A stretch of 64,000 bases of DNA from Podochytrium sp. JEL0797 (Eukaryota; Chytridiomycota; Chytridiomycetes; Chytridiales; Chytriomycetaceae). Both the position numbers and the translations under genes were made by a program. The stretch covers positions 1 through 64,000 of the forward strand of contig JADGJG010000024.1 in NCBI GenBank assembly GCA_027596195.1, read 5' to 3'. Shown here in pieces: positions 1 through 11,237 of this stretch (within the stretch, counting starts at the first letter, position 1; every line of letters starts with the position of its first letter). The notes beneath the pieces are model-generated. The model had not been told where the DNA came from. It ran no database searches and saw only the letters and a list, made by a program, of their open reading frames with translations.

Positions 1-1165
1 TCGGCACATGCTTATACCCCGTCCTCGGATCCACCCCAGCAACCCCCAACCCCCTCCCCGCCCCACCACCAACACCCGCCCCCAAACTCTTGAGCGCCAC
101 ACTCTCATGCTTAACCCCGCCATCAAACACCCCATAAGAACTCCCCACACTCGTCTCACTCTCACTCCCCGTCGCAGCCCCCCCAACACTCCCACCCACC
201 AACTCCATCGCAGACCCGCTGCGTGCTTGATCCCCCGTTCTCCTGCGATACAAACTGTGGAAGAAATCGATGCGTCGAAACAAGGTGGCAGCCGGTTGTT
301 CCCTCCTCACGCTCTCGATATCCACCGAATCCGCCGGCGGACGCGGGAGTGAGGGCATGGCGCGGTGGTATTTGGGGCGTTTGCCCATGATGATGAAGAA
401 GGAGATGATGGTCGTGAGCCAGTACCATAGTGCAGAGGTCACATCCGCACTTAAGCCTGTGCGTGTGTTTGAGTGGAACGGATTTTCCGAGTCAGTGACG
501 GTGTACAAGAAGGGGTTATGTAATGAAATACGAAACCTGCACGCACGACACCGAGTTGAAGCTGCACGCATGCGATTAAAAGCACCAATCGGCCAAACCA
601 GCGGTGGAATTTGACGTTGATTGGCGTACGGGTCCTCGCTTGGTCCCAAGTAAAGGCAGTGTAGAGACCTAATTGGAACAGACACTTTAGATTAATCCTT
701 GTGATGGCGTGTGGCTACTGTGGCTTCGAATTCCATCAATCAAAAAACCAAGATTGCGTTACCGGCACCCAACTGGATCGGAATTGCAACAAGGACCAGA
801 ATAGTACCAATCCCAGCATGAACAGAAGGAAACCGGAACGGTGATTCAAGAATCTATCGAATCGAAATCAACACACACGGATCGAATCCCACTGCCTCAA
901 AAACGCTACACACCTGCTCAATCACCCACACACCCAGCACAACCAGAGCCACTAGCAACATGTGGATCCCGCCGTGGAGATACATCCAGTAGGGCTTCTT
1001 CTGGAGATGGCGTGCCGCAAAGATGCCCACAACGGGAAGCACGGCGAATGCGAGGAACATGCATAGCCCGTGGATCACAATAAGCTGTGTTTGCGTGTTG
1101 TCATCGTATGGAAGGTCACCGGGGATCTGAGGGAGTGGTGCTTCGGAGGCCGTCAGACTGCTCAT
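1..1165 (-). CDS. Cytochrome b561-type transmembrane protein, 3' end beyond window
   Basis: Minus-strand gene read as four exons (893-1165, 763-853, about 555-651, 1 to about 458). The start is the ATG at 1165 (MSSLTASEAP...); the frame is open upstream of it but has no other ATG. Five hydrophobic segments follow in order: one starting LIVIHGLCMF, YLHGGIHMLLVALVV, VHAGIGTILVLVAIP, HRWFGRLVLLIACVQ and ALWYWLTTIISFFIM. The spaced histidines (IHG, HGGIH, VHAG, HRWFG) are the pattern of cytochrome b561 haem ligands, so a transmembrane electron-transfer role (ascorbate/ferric reductase class) follows from family knowledge. A hydrophilic Gly/Ser-rich cytoplasmic tail stays open to base 1. No DOMON domain is visible upstream, where the next gene's 3' end lies. 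Exon edges are by eye and one intron would be only about 39 bp. Confidence 0.72.
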
Positions 1166-1308
1166 TTTTGGGCTTTCGAAAAGTTGAATTCCCAAATCAC
1201 CCCCGCACCGACCTCATGAACCCCCTTTTTACGAAATCTTTCCAAAGCAAACATTTATTCCATCCACTAAAAATCAATAACAACAAGAGCTATATGCTCG
1301 GGCTCAAA

Positions 1309-3844
1309 TCAAAGAACCTTCACCATCTCCTCACACAACACCTTGGCCGCCCCCTCATCCTTGACCCTCGTATTATACTGACAAGGCACCCCGTCCTTCA
1401 CCCCCACAAACCCCACAGTCTTCCCCTTCACCGTCGGATTCATCCCGGCAAAGGTCGCCATATTCAACAAAACCCGTCCACTCCCATCCGCCCTCAAAAT
1501 CAACCGCGCCTTCCCCGTCGCAGCATTCAAATTGACCTTGAGCACACCTTTGCCAACGTCATCCCACTTGTTTTCCTTCTTGTTGAGAACGTACATTTTC
1601 GTCATGACTTCGTGCGTGGTCGTTTCGTCGGCTTCTCCGGCCCCGCGCATGAGTTGGGCAGTGTCGATCTGTTCGTCGGGGGTGGGTTCGTCGTCTTCGT
1701 CGTTGGTTTCGGCGGTGGTGGTGGCGGCGGGTTGTTGGGGGGCCGCGAGGCTTCCGAATCCGCCGAATCCGCCGAACGCAGGGGTCGCAGATGCGGAGGG
1801 TGCGGGTGTCGATCCGAATCCGTTTGAGCCACCGGCGTTCATGGATCCAAACGAGAATCCACCCGTTGTGGAGGCAGGCGGGGCGGCAGCAGCGGGCGCA
1901 CCGAATGAGAACGTCGACGCGGGTTTGACGGGCGACGACGCATTTTCAGTGGAAGAAGCGGCAGCTGGTGCGGCGGGTTTGCCAAAAGAGAAGCCGCCGC
2001 CGGAAGTTGTTGGAGCTGCTGTAGAACCAAAGGAAAAGCCGCCTGTGGGTGGAGTGGCGGCGGCGGGCTGGCCAAAGGAGAATCCACCAGCGGAAGGCGC
2101 CGGGACGGTTGGAGATGCAGCGGGTGGGGCACCAAACGAGAAACCGCCAGCCGCAGGTTTGGGAGCGGCACCACCGAACGAGAAACCTCCAGATGTCGAC
2201 GATGCAGCAGCTGCAGGAGCACTACCACCAAACGTAAACCCACCCGTCGAACTCGCAGCCGCAGAAGAAGCCGCCGCACCAAACGAGAATCCGCTCGTGG
2301 AAGCCGGAGGAGCAGCCGCCCCAGCCGAAGAAGAACCAAACAAAGAGACAGGAGCCTTTGCCTCCACCGCCGCACCGGGCCTCGGCTCTTCACACGCCAT
2401 ACACTTCACTTTATCCGCAGGGTTGTTGACCATGCAAATATCGCACACCCACGGTCCAGCAGGAGCGGGAGCAGACGCAGCCGCTGAAGATCCCGGCTTG
2501 TCCATCTCGCACGCCATACACTTCACCTTGTCCGCAGGGTTGTTGACCATGCACGTATCACACACCCACGGCCCAGCAGGAGCAGAAACAGCCGCTGACG
2601 AGCCCGGCTTGTCCGTCTCGCACGCCATACACTTGATCTTGTCGGACGGATTCGAGACCAAACATTCGTTGCACGTCCATTGCGGTCCAGCAGCGGCAGC
2701 CGGTTTGGGCGTCGAAGCAAAAGCGGCGGGTTTCGGTGTCGCAGCCTCAACAGTCGCAGTGGAAGGTGTAAACGAAAATCCTCCCGAGACAGGCTTCTCC
2801 ACAGTCTCGCCGACAGCAGGCTTCACAGGGGTAGTAGCCACAGCACCAGAACCAAACTGAAATCCACCAGACCCGAAAGAAGCTGGCGCACCAACCTTCT
2901 CAACAACCACCTTCTCAACAATTTTCTCACCCGCACCCTCCCTCTTCCTCTCCCTCAAAATCTCCACCCCCTTCGCATTCTTGACCAAAACCTCCTTATA
3001 CTTCACAACATACTGCTCCGCAGTCGAACAGAAATCCGCAAAAGGGTCCTTGTCCATCGAGTCGCGAAGGAACTTCAAAAACGACTCGTTGAGTCCGCGA
3101 AGGGATTGCGCGAGGAGACGGGTTTCGGGGGTCGATTTTTCAGTGCTCTCGGACGGGGGGGTGGTGGGAGCGGGTGTGGGTTTGGGAGTTGGAGCAGCAA
3201 GTGCAGGGGCGGGAGCGGGAGTGGGAATCGCGGGAGTCATGGGCTGGAACGTGAATGTTGGCGGTTTGGTGGTGGGAGTGGTAGCAGCGAAGGTGGGTTG
3301 AGTGGTGGGTGGGAGTTCGGGGACCTTTGTGGGGACGGGGGCGGCGGTGGGAACGCGCGGGGCAGGAGCAGGGGAAGCGAAGGAAAATTGGGGGGGTTGT
3401 TGTTGTCCAAAGGAGAAGGAGGGGGCAGCGGGAGCCGCAGTGGCTGGAACATTCGAAGGGGTGAATGAGAAGGGCGTGGATGAGGACGAGAAGGAAAAGG
3501 CGTTCGAAGGAGGTGGAACAGGCGCGGGTTGCGAAGGTTTTGGCGTCGAAGAAGAAACGAGCGAAATGCCCCCAAAGAGAGAAGTCTTTGGCGCAGCAGT
3601 GGCGGAGGAGGAGGAAGGAGTGGCTGCTGCCTGGATAGAAAATAAATAAATAAAATAAAAAAATAAATAAAAAAAACAAAAAAAAACCCACCGCCCTTCG
3701 CCTTGGTGCTGCAATAACCCTCTTTTGAAGCTGCTCCGCACTGGCCTGCTTGAAGGGTCCCACGGGTTCATCCTCATCGTCGTCCATGGCGTGACCCACG
3801 TTCTCGGACGTGAGGTAGTTCTTGGCCTGGCGCTTGGAGGACAT
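1309..3844 (-). CDS. Nup50/Nup2-type nuclear basket nucleoporin with three RanBP2 zinc fingers
   Basis: Two exons (3692-3844; 1309-3630) separated by a 61-bp GT-AG intron give 824 residues. Exon 1 (MSSKRQAKNYLTSENV... VGPFKQASAEQLQKRVI) resembles the conserved Nup50 N-terminus. The body is rich in FSFG/GGFSFG repeats. Three RanBP2-type fingers in the middle have the signatures WTCNECLVSNP, WVCDTCMVNNP and WVCDICMVNNP, each followed by KCMACE. The last 120 or so residues form a Ran-binding domain (KMYVLNKKENKWDDVGKG, LRADGSGRVLLN). Expected role: FG/Ran-binding nucleoporin of the nuclear basket, in importin-alpha/Ran-dependent transport. The FG region and RanBD match Nup2/Nup50, while the zinc fingers are more typical of Nup153, so the architecture is composite. 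The start is fixed by the conserved N-terminus. Confidence 0.88.
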
Positions 3845-4075
3845 CACAGTTTTTCGGAAAGAAAAAAACACTCTCGGACATCCTGTTATCAAAAAACATC
3901 CTTTATTCGGATAGCATCGACCCACTCTGTTCCTTATTACTGAGGAAAATACCACTTCACCAACCTAGAAAAAACAAAAACTCCCTCACACCCCAACAAC
4001 AAAAAGTTACTCCCAACAACAACCCCACACCATCATCAACCCCCCAACCACCCACACACACCCCAATTTAAAAAC

Positions 4076-7000
4076 TCAACTAAACATCCCCGAAGGCTTA
4101 TTCATCTTCTCCCTCAAATACCCCAAAAACAGTGGATAACTATTCCCACTCTCGAGCTTGTCCTCCACCAAATGCGATAAAAACTGCATCCGCAGCGCCG
4201 CGTCCCCGTCTTCCTTGACGACATGCACGCATGGGAACGTTGTCATCATGAGAGTGCGTGTTTGTTGGAGGTTGCTAATGAGGTTGTTGACGCGTTGGTT
4301 CCATTCGTTCGGGAGGTGTGGGAGGGTTGTCTGTTTTTTTTTGTCGGGCGAGTCGGAGAAGTGAGACGCAAAGAAGGGGGGAAGGGAAGTGGAAAGAGCC
4401 AAAACAAAGACACGCGGAGCGAGTTCCAGTGCGATTAAGATCAAACCGGGCATCGCATAAACTCGCTTCCCACAAAACACACACACAGACACTAACAAAA
4501 ACACAAAAACACACACACCTTCCCCGGAACAATTCCATCATAAACCGGCTGCCCAAACACCAACCGACACAAATCCGCATCAATCGCCCTCCCGACCCAC
4601 AAGTACAAATCGGATCCATCATCCAACAAGTACAATCCATGACGCTCAAGCTTCTCACTCGACAGATTCAAGACCGGTGGGAACACGACTTGTCCCGTGG
4701 CTTCATCCACGGTTCCCGCGTGACTATCCATGCTGTGGAGTGCCCAGAAACGCGCGTAGACGTTCGGGACGAACGCTTCGGCCGGGTACACGCACATCAT
4801 GGCCTGCGCAAACGAGCGAATATCGCTGGGAATGATTCCGCTCGTTCTAAACGACGTCTATACCACGGCAAATTAGCAACAAAAAAAATTCCCCCCCACC
4901 CCCCAAAAAAAACTCACATGCTTCAAAACACTCATCACAAGCACCGGTAAACACTTCAAATTCTCAGGAACAAGCAACATCCCATTCTGCCCACTACTCG
5001 TGAACGCATTCTTGTACGCCACAATCAACTCCACCAACCTCCCCACCATCTCCTCCCTCGCCGCTTCAATGTTACTACTCAAACACTTCTCCACCCCCTT
5101 CTTACTCCACAACGCCGCAATTGCATACGCATCCGCGCGTGTGTACACGTCCCCGATCCCATCACACACGGGAACAGTCAATGTAAGCACTCTTATCCTC
5201 CTCTCCCCGTTACTATTCGTATGCAACAGCGCCGTCTGGAAACACGCCGTCGCTGAAGGCAACGTGTCCGTAATCTCCATCTCAATTCCATAAGAGTTGT
5301 CCGGATTCACAGCAGGCAGCGCCAACAAGTCTGTACTACGCAAGAAAAAGTTGCCATGGTACCGCGTCATACGGATCCCCTTGCTCGCGCGAACACGGAG
5401 CACAGCTTCAAGCGCGAGCGGGCGCGTGAAAAAGTTAGACAGCTCCGTATCGAATTTAGTCACTTCATGCGGATTCGTGTGCGCGTTGAACGTGGGGTAA
5501 TAATACGTCGCCCCCCCAGTAACGCGCGAAAGTCCCGTAAGTGTCGCGAGGTCGAGGTAATTCGACGTGAAGCAGAACACGTCGATAGCAACCTGTGTGC
5601 GCGAGCAGTCCACGGCAAAGGATTTGTAAAACGGCGAGGAAGGTTGCAGGAGTGTGACTTCTTTGGGTGTGCCCAACAGTTTGGGGTCTTCGCGCATTTT
5701 GAGTTCGCCTTCACTGAGGTTCGGGAGGGTGGTTTGGAAAATGACGATTTTGCCTCCAATCGCGTTCTGTGTTTGGTGGAGTGGAAACCAAATGGGTTTA
5801 GAAGTTGATCACGGAGGGAAGTTTGAAGAAAAAGCAAAAAAAACGAACAATCATCTTGAATCCCATCTGCAACGCACGTCCCAACGCGTTGCGCGAGTTG
5901 TTGGTGCCCTTGAACATGCCCGGCAATCCCATGAGCAACTTTTCAATCACGGTGCGCGACTCGGTCAACGTGACCAACAAGTCTTCGGGCAACGGCAAGA
6001 ACGCGTCCTCAATGTCAGAGACAACGAGAATCTGGGGTTCCGAGAGCGAAGCCTGGAAGAAGAAAGAAAAAAAACGCAGATAAGAACAAAAAGTCGAACG
6101 AGTCGAACACCGAACTCACATTCAAATTGAAAAAATGCAAACAGCTATCCACCGCCACAAAAGCAACTTTCGTCCTCCCATCCGAATTCGGCACTTTATC
6201 CAAATGCTTGAGAATCGACTGAGCAACAGATTCGACCATGCCGCTTTGGACAGCCGCAAACGACACGTCAATCACAAAGAAAAGCACAACCGGTTGCGGC
6301 GGGCGGACCATGTATTCTTGAGGCGCAATGTATTCCACGACCGAGTGGGTCAATTCGAAACGCTTCATGCGATCGACTTGTTGGCGGGTTTCCGTGTCCC
6401 AATCAAAGAATCCGGGAACTGCAGAAAACAGGAGACGAAAAAAAGCATGTTCCGAGTTAGAATTTCTTTCAAGGATCCCGTCCTGGATCCCATCGAACCA
6501 ATCGCAGCTCCAACCAAACAAGCAAAAAAACCATGCATGACTCACCCTCGTTCGTCAAAAAACACATGTTACACTTCCACCTCGTCCCCTGCTCCACAAA
6601 CTGAACCCACGGATTGATATACGTCCTACACCTACGACACCTCACAATCTGCGGCGGGTTCACGACCGGAACCGGTTCCTCACCAGGCAAAATGCTTCGA
6701 TACGGCGTCACAATCAGACCGAACGGAACTTTGGATTTGCTCAGAACGGCTTGGGTTTGCGGGATCGAGTTGAGGGTGCATCGCTTGTAGGAGGGTGGGC
6801 AGATGGCGTGTGGGGATTGGGAGATGGAGGATTGGAAGGACATGTTGGGCGGGGTTGTGAGGTTCAGGAGGTCCACGGCGGAAGGGGGGCGTTGGAGGAG
6901 GTTCGTGATGTTGGATGGCTTTTGTGCATTTGTCGAGTTAATGTTTGTGTCGGGATCGATCGAGAAATAAAAAACACATACGGCTTGTCCCTGCTGTTGC

Positions 7001-7872
7001 TGCTGTTGTCCACCCATATTCATGTTCTGCATCCCATTCTGCAACTGATTCATTCCCTGCTGAGGCATCATTCCGTTAGCTGACATGGGTCCTCCGTAAC
7101 CCGGTTGAACAGGCTGGATCGGTTGTCCAAACGCAGGAGGTCCCGGTGGTTGCAGTTGCTGTTGTTGGGGTGGGGCACCACCAAACTGTGGGGGACGAGG
7201 AGCTCCAAACTGGGGAACACCGGCAGGTTGGATGAATTGCGGGGGTTGTGGGGCCTGTTCAATATAAAGGCAAGCACGTCAATCAAGTTATTATATTCAC
7301 CGAAAGGTGGTAGCATACCTGCATCATTGGATTCTGTGGACCCATTTGCTGGTGTTGTCCCATTTGCTGTTGTTGCTGGAACGCGGCAGGACCGGGAGGG
7401 GCGTACTGGTTCTGTTGTTGTGGTTGGGGCTGGGGATACGCTCTCCGTCCCGGTGCAGCCTGGGCGGGTGGGGCCTGCATCTGTTGGACTGGCTGGACCG
7501 GCTGCATCAGGGGCTGCTGCTGTGGGATGGGTTGCTGCATTGAACCAGGCTGCTGCTGCATCGGCTGCATTGGACGCATCAAAGGCCTCTGGTTCGCGCC
7601 CATCATCTGCCCCTGGTTGTTCATTGGCTGCCCTAGTGGCCTCCCCTGGCTGTGCTGTGGCACGCCCTGGTGAGGCGGACGCATCCCCATCGGTGCTTCT
7701 AAGAACAAGCTCTCGTTAAAAAAACACGCCGCCTACAACGAAAACAAAACTTACGAGGCCGAAATCCTCCTGCGCCAGGTGGTCGCATTGCTCCAGGGGC
7801 ACCTGCCATGCCAGGTTGTGGCTGTGGTGGTGGTCGCTGCGGTTGCAGCGGGGGTCCTGGCTGCGAAGACAT
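4076..7872 (-). CDS. SEC24: COPII coat cargo adaptor SEC24
   Basis: Nine minus-strand exons (approx. 7755-7872, 7319-7698, 6982-7254, 6546-6918, 6120-6418, 5849-6052, 4918-5766, 4519-4857, 4076-4330), all with GT-AG introns. The Gln/Pro-rich N-terminus (MSSQPGPPLQPQ) is followed by the Sec23/24 zinc finger (RCRRCRTYINP... KCNMCFL), the trunk (ARPPQPVVLFFVID-like segment; SEPQILVVSDIED; KIVIFQTTLPNL; REDPKLLGTPKE), beta-sandwich and helical parts, and a C-terminal gelsolin-like domain (LYLWVGRAIDADLC). Together with Sec23 it forms the inner COPII coat and selects cargo at ER exit sites. The gene looks intact from start to stop (MFS-stop at 4076). The donor after GFKMI is GTTCGT, weaker than the others. 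Confidence 0.93.
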
Positions 7873-8061
7873 TCTCGGCTTTTTTTAAAGCCTGGTCGTG
7901 GTGCCTGGTCCCAAAGATCGATGACGTGGGAGTTGCATCCAAACCACTTTCAACTTGGCTACACAATAAAACCATCTATTAATTCTCATTCTGATCAATA
8001 ATTGGAAAACTGATGCGATACGCGCCCCTTCACCGGCTTTCTCTTGACCCCCCCCCGGCTA

Positions 8062-8155
8062 ACACCACAGCTTCTATTGCTTCTCCCCCACCACTCAAAT
8101 CTGCCTTCACCGCTGCAGAGTTCCTCGGCGAAGTGGACTCTTTTAAAGAACTATT
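8062..8155 (-). pseudogene. Duplicated 3' tail of the neighbouring RhoGAP gene
   Basis: This stretch is a diverged copy of 9289-9381, the coding 3' end of the RhoGAP gene at 9267-11080. Read on the minus strand both encode a LKE(P/S)TSPR(D/N)SAAVKAD segment. The copy has no surrounding gene and its frame is not continued. It is a short segmental duplicate lying about 1.1 kb downstream of its source. Confidence 0.7.
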
Positions 8156-8329
8156 CCGTTTTTCAGAGGTTATTAACTCGCTTTTTTAAAGTTAGATTTC
8201 TACCAGCATGCGGGAAGCAGCGCAACACAAGCTATGCATAGAGAGAATGGCATTGATGGCAAGGATGCACTGTATGCGGAGAATCAATGATTGAGAGAAG
8301 ACAAACAATCAAATTGAAAAGAGGGAATT

Positions 8330-8735
8330 TGGATTAAGCTGCCCCAGTTCGTGAGGAATCTCCCCACTGAAATCATTACCATGCAGCTTCAATGTACGAA
8401 GCTGAGGCAAACTCCCACATGCAAGGTTCATAGAGCATCAATAGATTCCGGAGAGATCGCAAATTGGCCAGACCTCTTTTGGGCAGAAAAAGCTGAGGAT
8501 TCTGTCCACGACTTCGCGCGGGCAGTTGGGTATATCTAAGTTCCATTCGCGCAGAAGTACTCAACAGATAGCACCGGGTAATTTTGACAATCTTTCTCTT
8601 CCAGCACCCATTGTTCAAGCATTTGCGGCCAACTAATTGAATCAATAATTTTGGATTTATTACGCGATATGTATGAAAAGTTCTTGTGTGGCTTGATTGC
8701 AATTCGATTTTTAATATTCAGAGCCCGTATCAATG
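8330..8735 (-). pseudogene. Leucine-rich-repeat gene relic
   Basis: One minus-strand frame gives a good LRR unit around 8335-8430 (SLPQLRTLKLHGNDFSGEIP then HELGQL). Partial LRR-like text in other frames lies upstream of it (GLANLRSLRNLL near 8430-8480). The frames are broken by stops and shifts and no start or complete repeat array can be assembled. LRR family membership rests on the LxxLxLxxNxFSGxIP spacing. Best read as a decayed fragment; a short-exon gene with unseen introns is less likely. Confidence 0.45.
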
Positions 8736-8739
8736 CTCC

Positions 8740-9240
8740 ACATTCCGTCCTTCTTAATCTTACTAAACAGCCAACTCTCCAGCTTCACAACTACACTCGA
8801 ATCTCGCTCGTGCTCGTATAATGCTTTCCCAACATCAACGCGTCGCCAACCTCGACATGCCCGCCCCAAAACAAATGCGTACCGTCAAAGTTCTTTTTGA
8901 CATCAAACCTAAGCTCTGATGACAATTCTTGATGCATGAAGAGTTTGAATTCGTAAAAGGCGAAGCGAGGAACCGCGTGATGATTGGGTGATTTGGGATC
9001 GATAGGAAAGTCGAATTGTTAGCCTTATTTTTCTCAAACTCCAATCTTTCACCAATTCCCTGATAACCGTATCCAACTGCGTAAATGCCCCACCGTGTTT
9101 GGCAAGATCGGAACATGTCCATCCGTTGAGCCAGTTTGGGAATTTTAAAAAAATTCTTACGCTGCTAACTTTCTATCACTTGTTGGAAAACTAAAAAAAC
9201 GCGTCCCATCATCCGTCTTTCTCTTTTCCTATCCGAGAGT
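8740..9240. other. Spacer with an unrecognised minus-strand open stretch
   Basis: No recognised gene. On the minus strand, about 8800-9000 can be read as RFAFYEFKLFMHQELSSE followed by LRFDVKKNFDGTHLFWGGHV, ending at a stop. It is protein-like in composition but matches no family I know and has no clear start. It may be another relic like its neighbour at 8330-8735. The remaining sequence is AT-rich and featureless. Confidence 0.3.
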
Positions 9241-9266
9241 CAAATTAAATATAACATTTATTTCAA

Positions 9267-11080
9267 TCAAGAGCTCGACACCTTCTCAACAGCCACAGCT
9301 TCTACTGCTACTACCCCACCACTCGTATCTGCTTTCACTGCTGCAGAATCCCTCGGCGAAGTGGGTTCTTTTAAAGAAATATCCCCTTTCACGACAACCG
9401 ATGTCTTTGGTGTGATGGAATTCGTTTTCCGCAGGACCGACCCTTCGTATACTTTTCGACTTCCAGAGGCGGGCGGATCAGGAACCCATGGTGTTGTTCC
9501 TCCAATGACAGCTCCTGGAGTCGCACCAGGTATAGTGAGAGAGGATCTACCAGCAACGGTTGACGCTCTTCCTCCAGCAATAGATCCTTTGCTCTTGGCA
9601 GCTTCCAACACCTTGTCCCCCCCCTCGGCCCCACCTATTGCCGTCGCCGCCGTGACATCATCGTGGCTCTCTCGTGCGATTTTGGGAAAATATTTGGGCT
9701 TCTTTTGCTGTCGCGTAATGTATCCCGAATCCAAGATTTCAAACGGTTTCACATCCATGGCAGAGATTGCGAATTGCTCGTGATTCTCAATCATGAATTC
9801 CAAGACGAACGAACAGCTTTGGAACTCCTCTAATGTAGTTGAAAAGGAACAAGATAAGTACGATGATCGCCCACTCAATTTCGTCTTGCTCTTTACCCAA
9901 CGCTTGCTTTTCCGATTTGGGTTTCAAAATGTTTGGCGAAAATATCCGTGCCAAGTTGTTGGATGTCATTTGGTTCACGTCAGCATGTTCAACGACCATG
10001 GACAGGAGTTCGAGAAGCTGTTGCATGAGAACGAGGTGTGGGGGTGGGAGTAGCATCAACAACCATCGAAACACTTTGATACGCAATCCATTGTCCACGG
10101 GAATTTCTAACCAGAAATGAAAGTGATTTATTAGCAATAGCGCACACGTGCTAATATTCTAAAAACAGAAGGCACTCACCCAACGACTTTATGAAATACA
10201 TATACAAATCCGACGTCAACAACGGCTCCGGCAGCCCCCTCACATACTTTTTCAAAAAGTCCGCCACATCATACACTGTATACCCTTCAAAGTTAAACCC
10301 AAGTCCATACTTTGGCCCAGCGTCGAACTGTATCGCGAGTTGCGCCATGCGCCTTTCACTGCCGTTGACGCGAAAGAGGCCGTTGCTTTTGAGGCCGTTG
10401 AGTTTGAGATAGTTTATACATTCGTGCGCGATTATGGGGATGCGGCAGAGGTTGAAGGTGGTTTCGGAGCCGATGGGCATGGATGCGTATTCGATGGATT
10501 TGCAGAGGGCTACGCTCATTACTGGAAGATATGAATGTCCAGAATTGTGGGTTTTTGCATAGGAAATGGGAGTATGTTTTAGAAAAGTGTTCCATCGTTC
10601 GTTGTCGGGTGGTTCCGGGAGGGGGGGGGGGGGGGGGGGGAAAAAAACCACAACCAACAAGTTCCTCCTTGGCCTCCTTTGGTGTCTTTTTCCATTTGGC
10701 CCACCACTTTTTCTTTCGCGGGATATAAAACGCGGCTTCCTGCACGTGTTTGAGCACATCCGTCGCAATCAACGGTTTGATATTCTGCTCCTGATATGTC
10801 GTTCGAAGCCGCTGGATCGCGCTGGATCCGAGCGTGTCGATTTCTTCTTGTGTGAAGGTGCCGTACCAGATGGGATCGGTTGATCCTTTGAAGGTGGGAG
10901 TGTGGTTGTGGTAACAATGAGGTTTGTGATTTCGTGAGACGCGCAAGTTTGGTCACCTCGTCGCGACGCGCCGGATCCGACGGACCCCGGTTTGCCTGTT
11001 TTCGGGTCTATATTTTCTAGAGGACTTGTAACCATCTCGCTACGCGATCGTTCGAGTGAGTGCCTTGATCCTGCTTTCAT
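9267..11080 (-). CDS. RhoGAP-domain protein
   Basis: Minus-strand gene of about five exons (from about 10948-11080 with the ATG at 11080, through about 10880-10650, 10523-10191, 10108-9875 and 9846-9267). The RhoGAP domain spans the middle exons: IPIIAHECINYLKLNGLKSN, then GLFRVNGSERRM with the catalytic arginine finger, VADFLKKYVRGLPEPLL, and the helix with HADVNQMTSNNLARIFSPN ending in the conserved NLA..F.PN. It should stimulate GTP hydrolysis by Rho-family GTPases. An upstream segment (KSTDPIWYGTFTQEEID-like; AAFYIPRKKKWWAKWKK) is unassigned. The C-terminal 190 residues are low complexity. One intron carries a run of more than 20 G on the plus strand (around 10620). An alternative start with the same frame lies at 11158. 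Confidence 0.82.
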
Positions 11081-11237
11081 GGAGGGAAATCTTCCAAAAT
11101 TGGAAGCTTGTCGGCATTTTTGCCCATATTTAACAGGGGGGTTTTCCCCTCCCACCAACCATCACGGGAGGGCATCACGAAATCTACAGCAAAAGTCGAA
11201 AGTGTTGTTCGGTACGCGAAACAAAAAAAACAATAAA

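Noticed and set aside
1532..2860. 442-codon plus-strand open stretch opposite the nucleoporin
   Set aside because: Shadow of the FG-repeat region; the minus strand has zinc fingers and a Ran-binding domain.
10618..10642. Run of more than 20 G
   Set aside because: It lies in an intron of the RhoGAP gene and is likely a simple homopolymer (also prone to sequencing error), not a functional element I can support.
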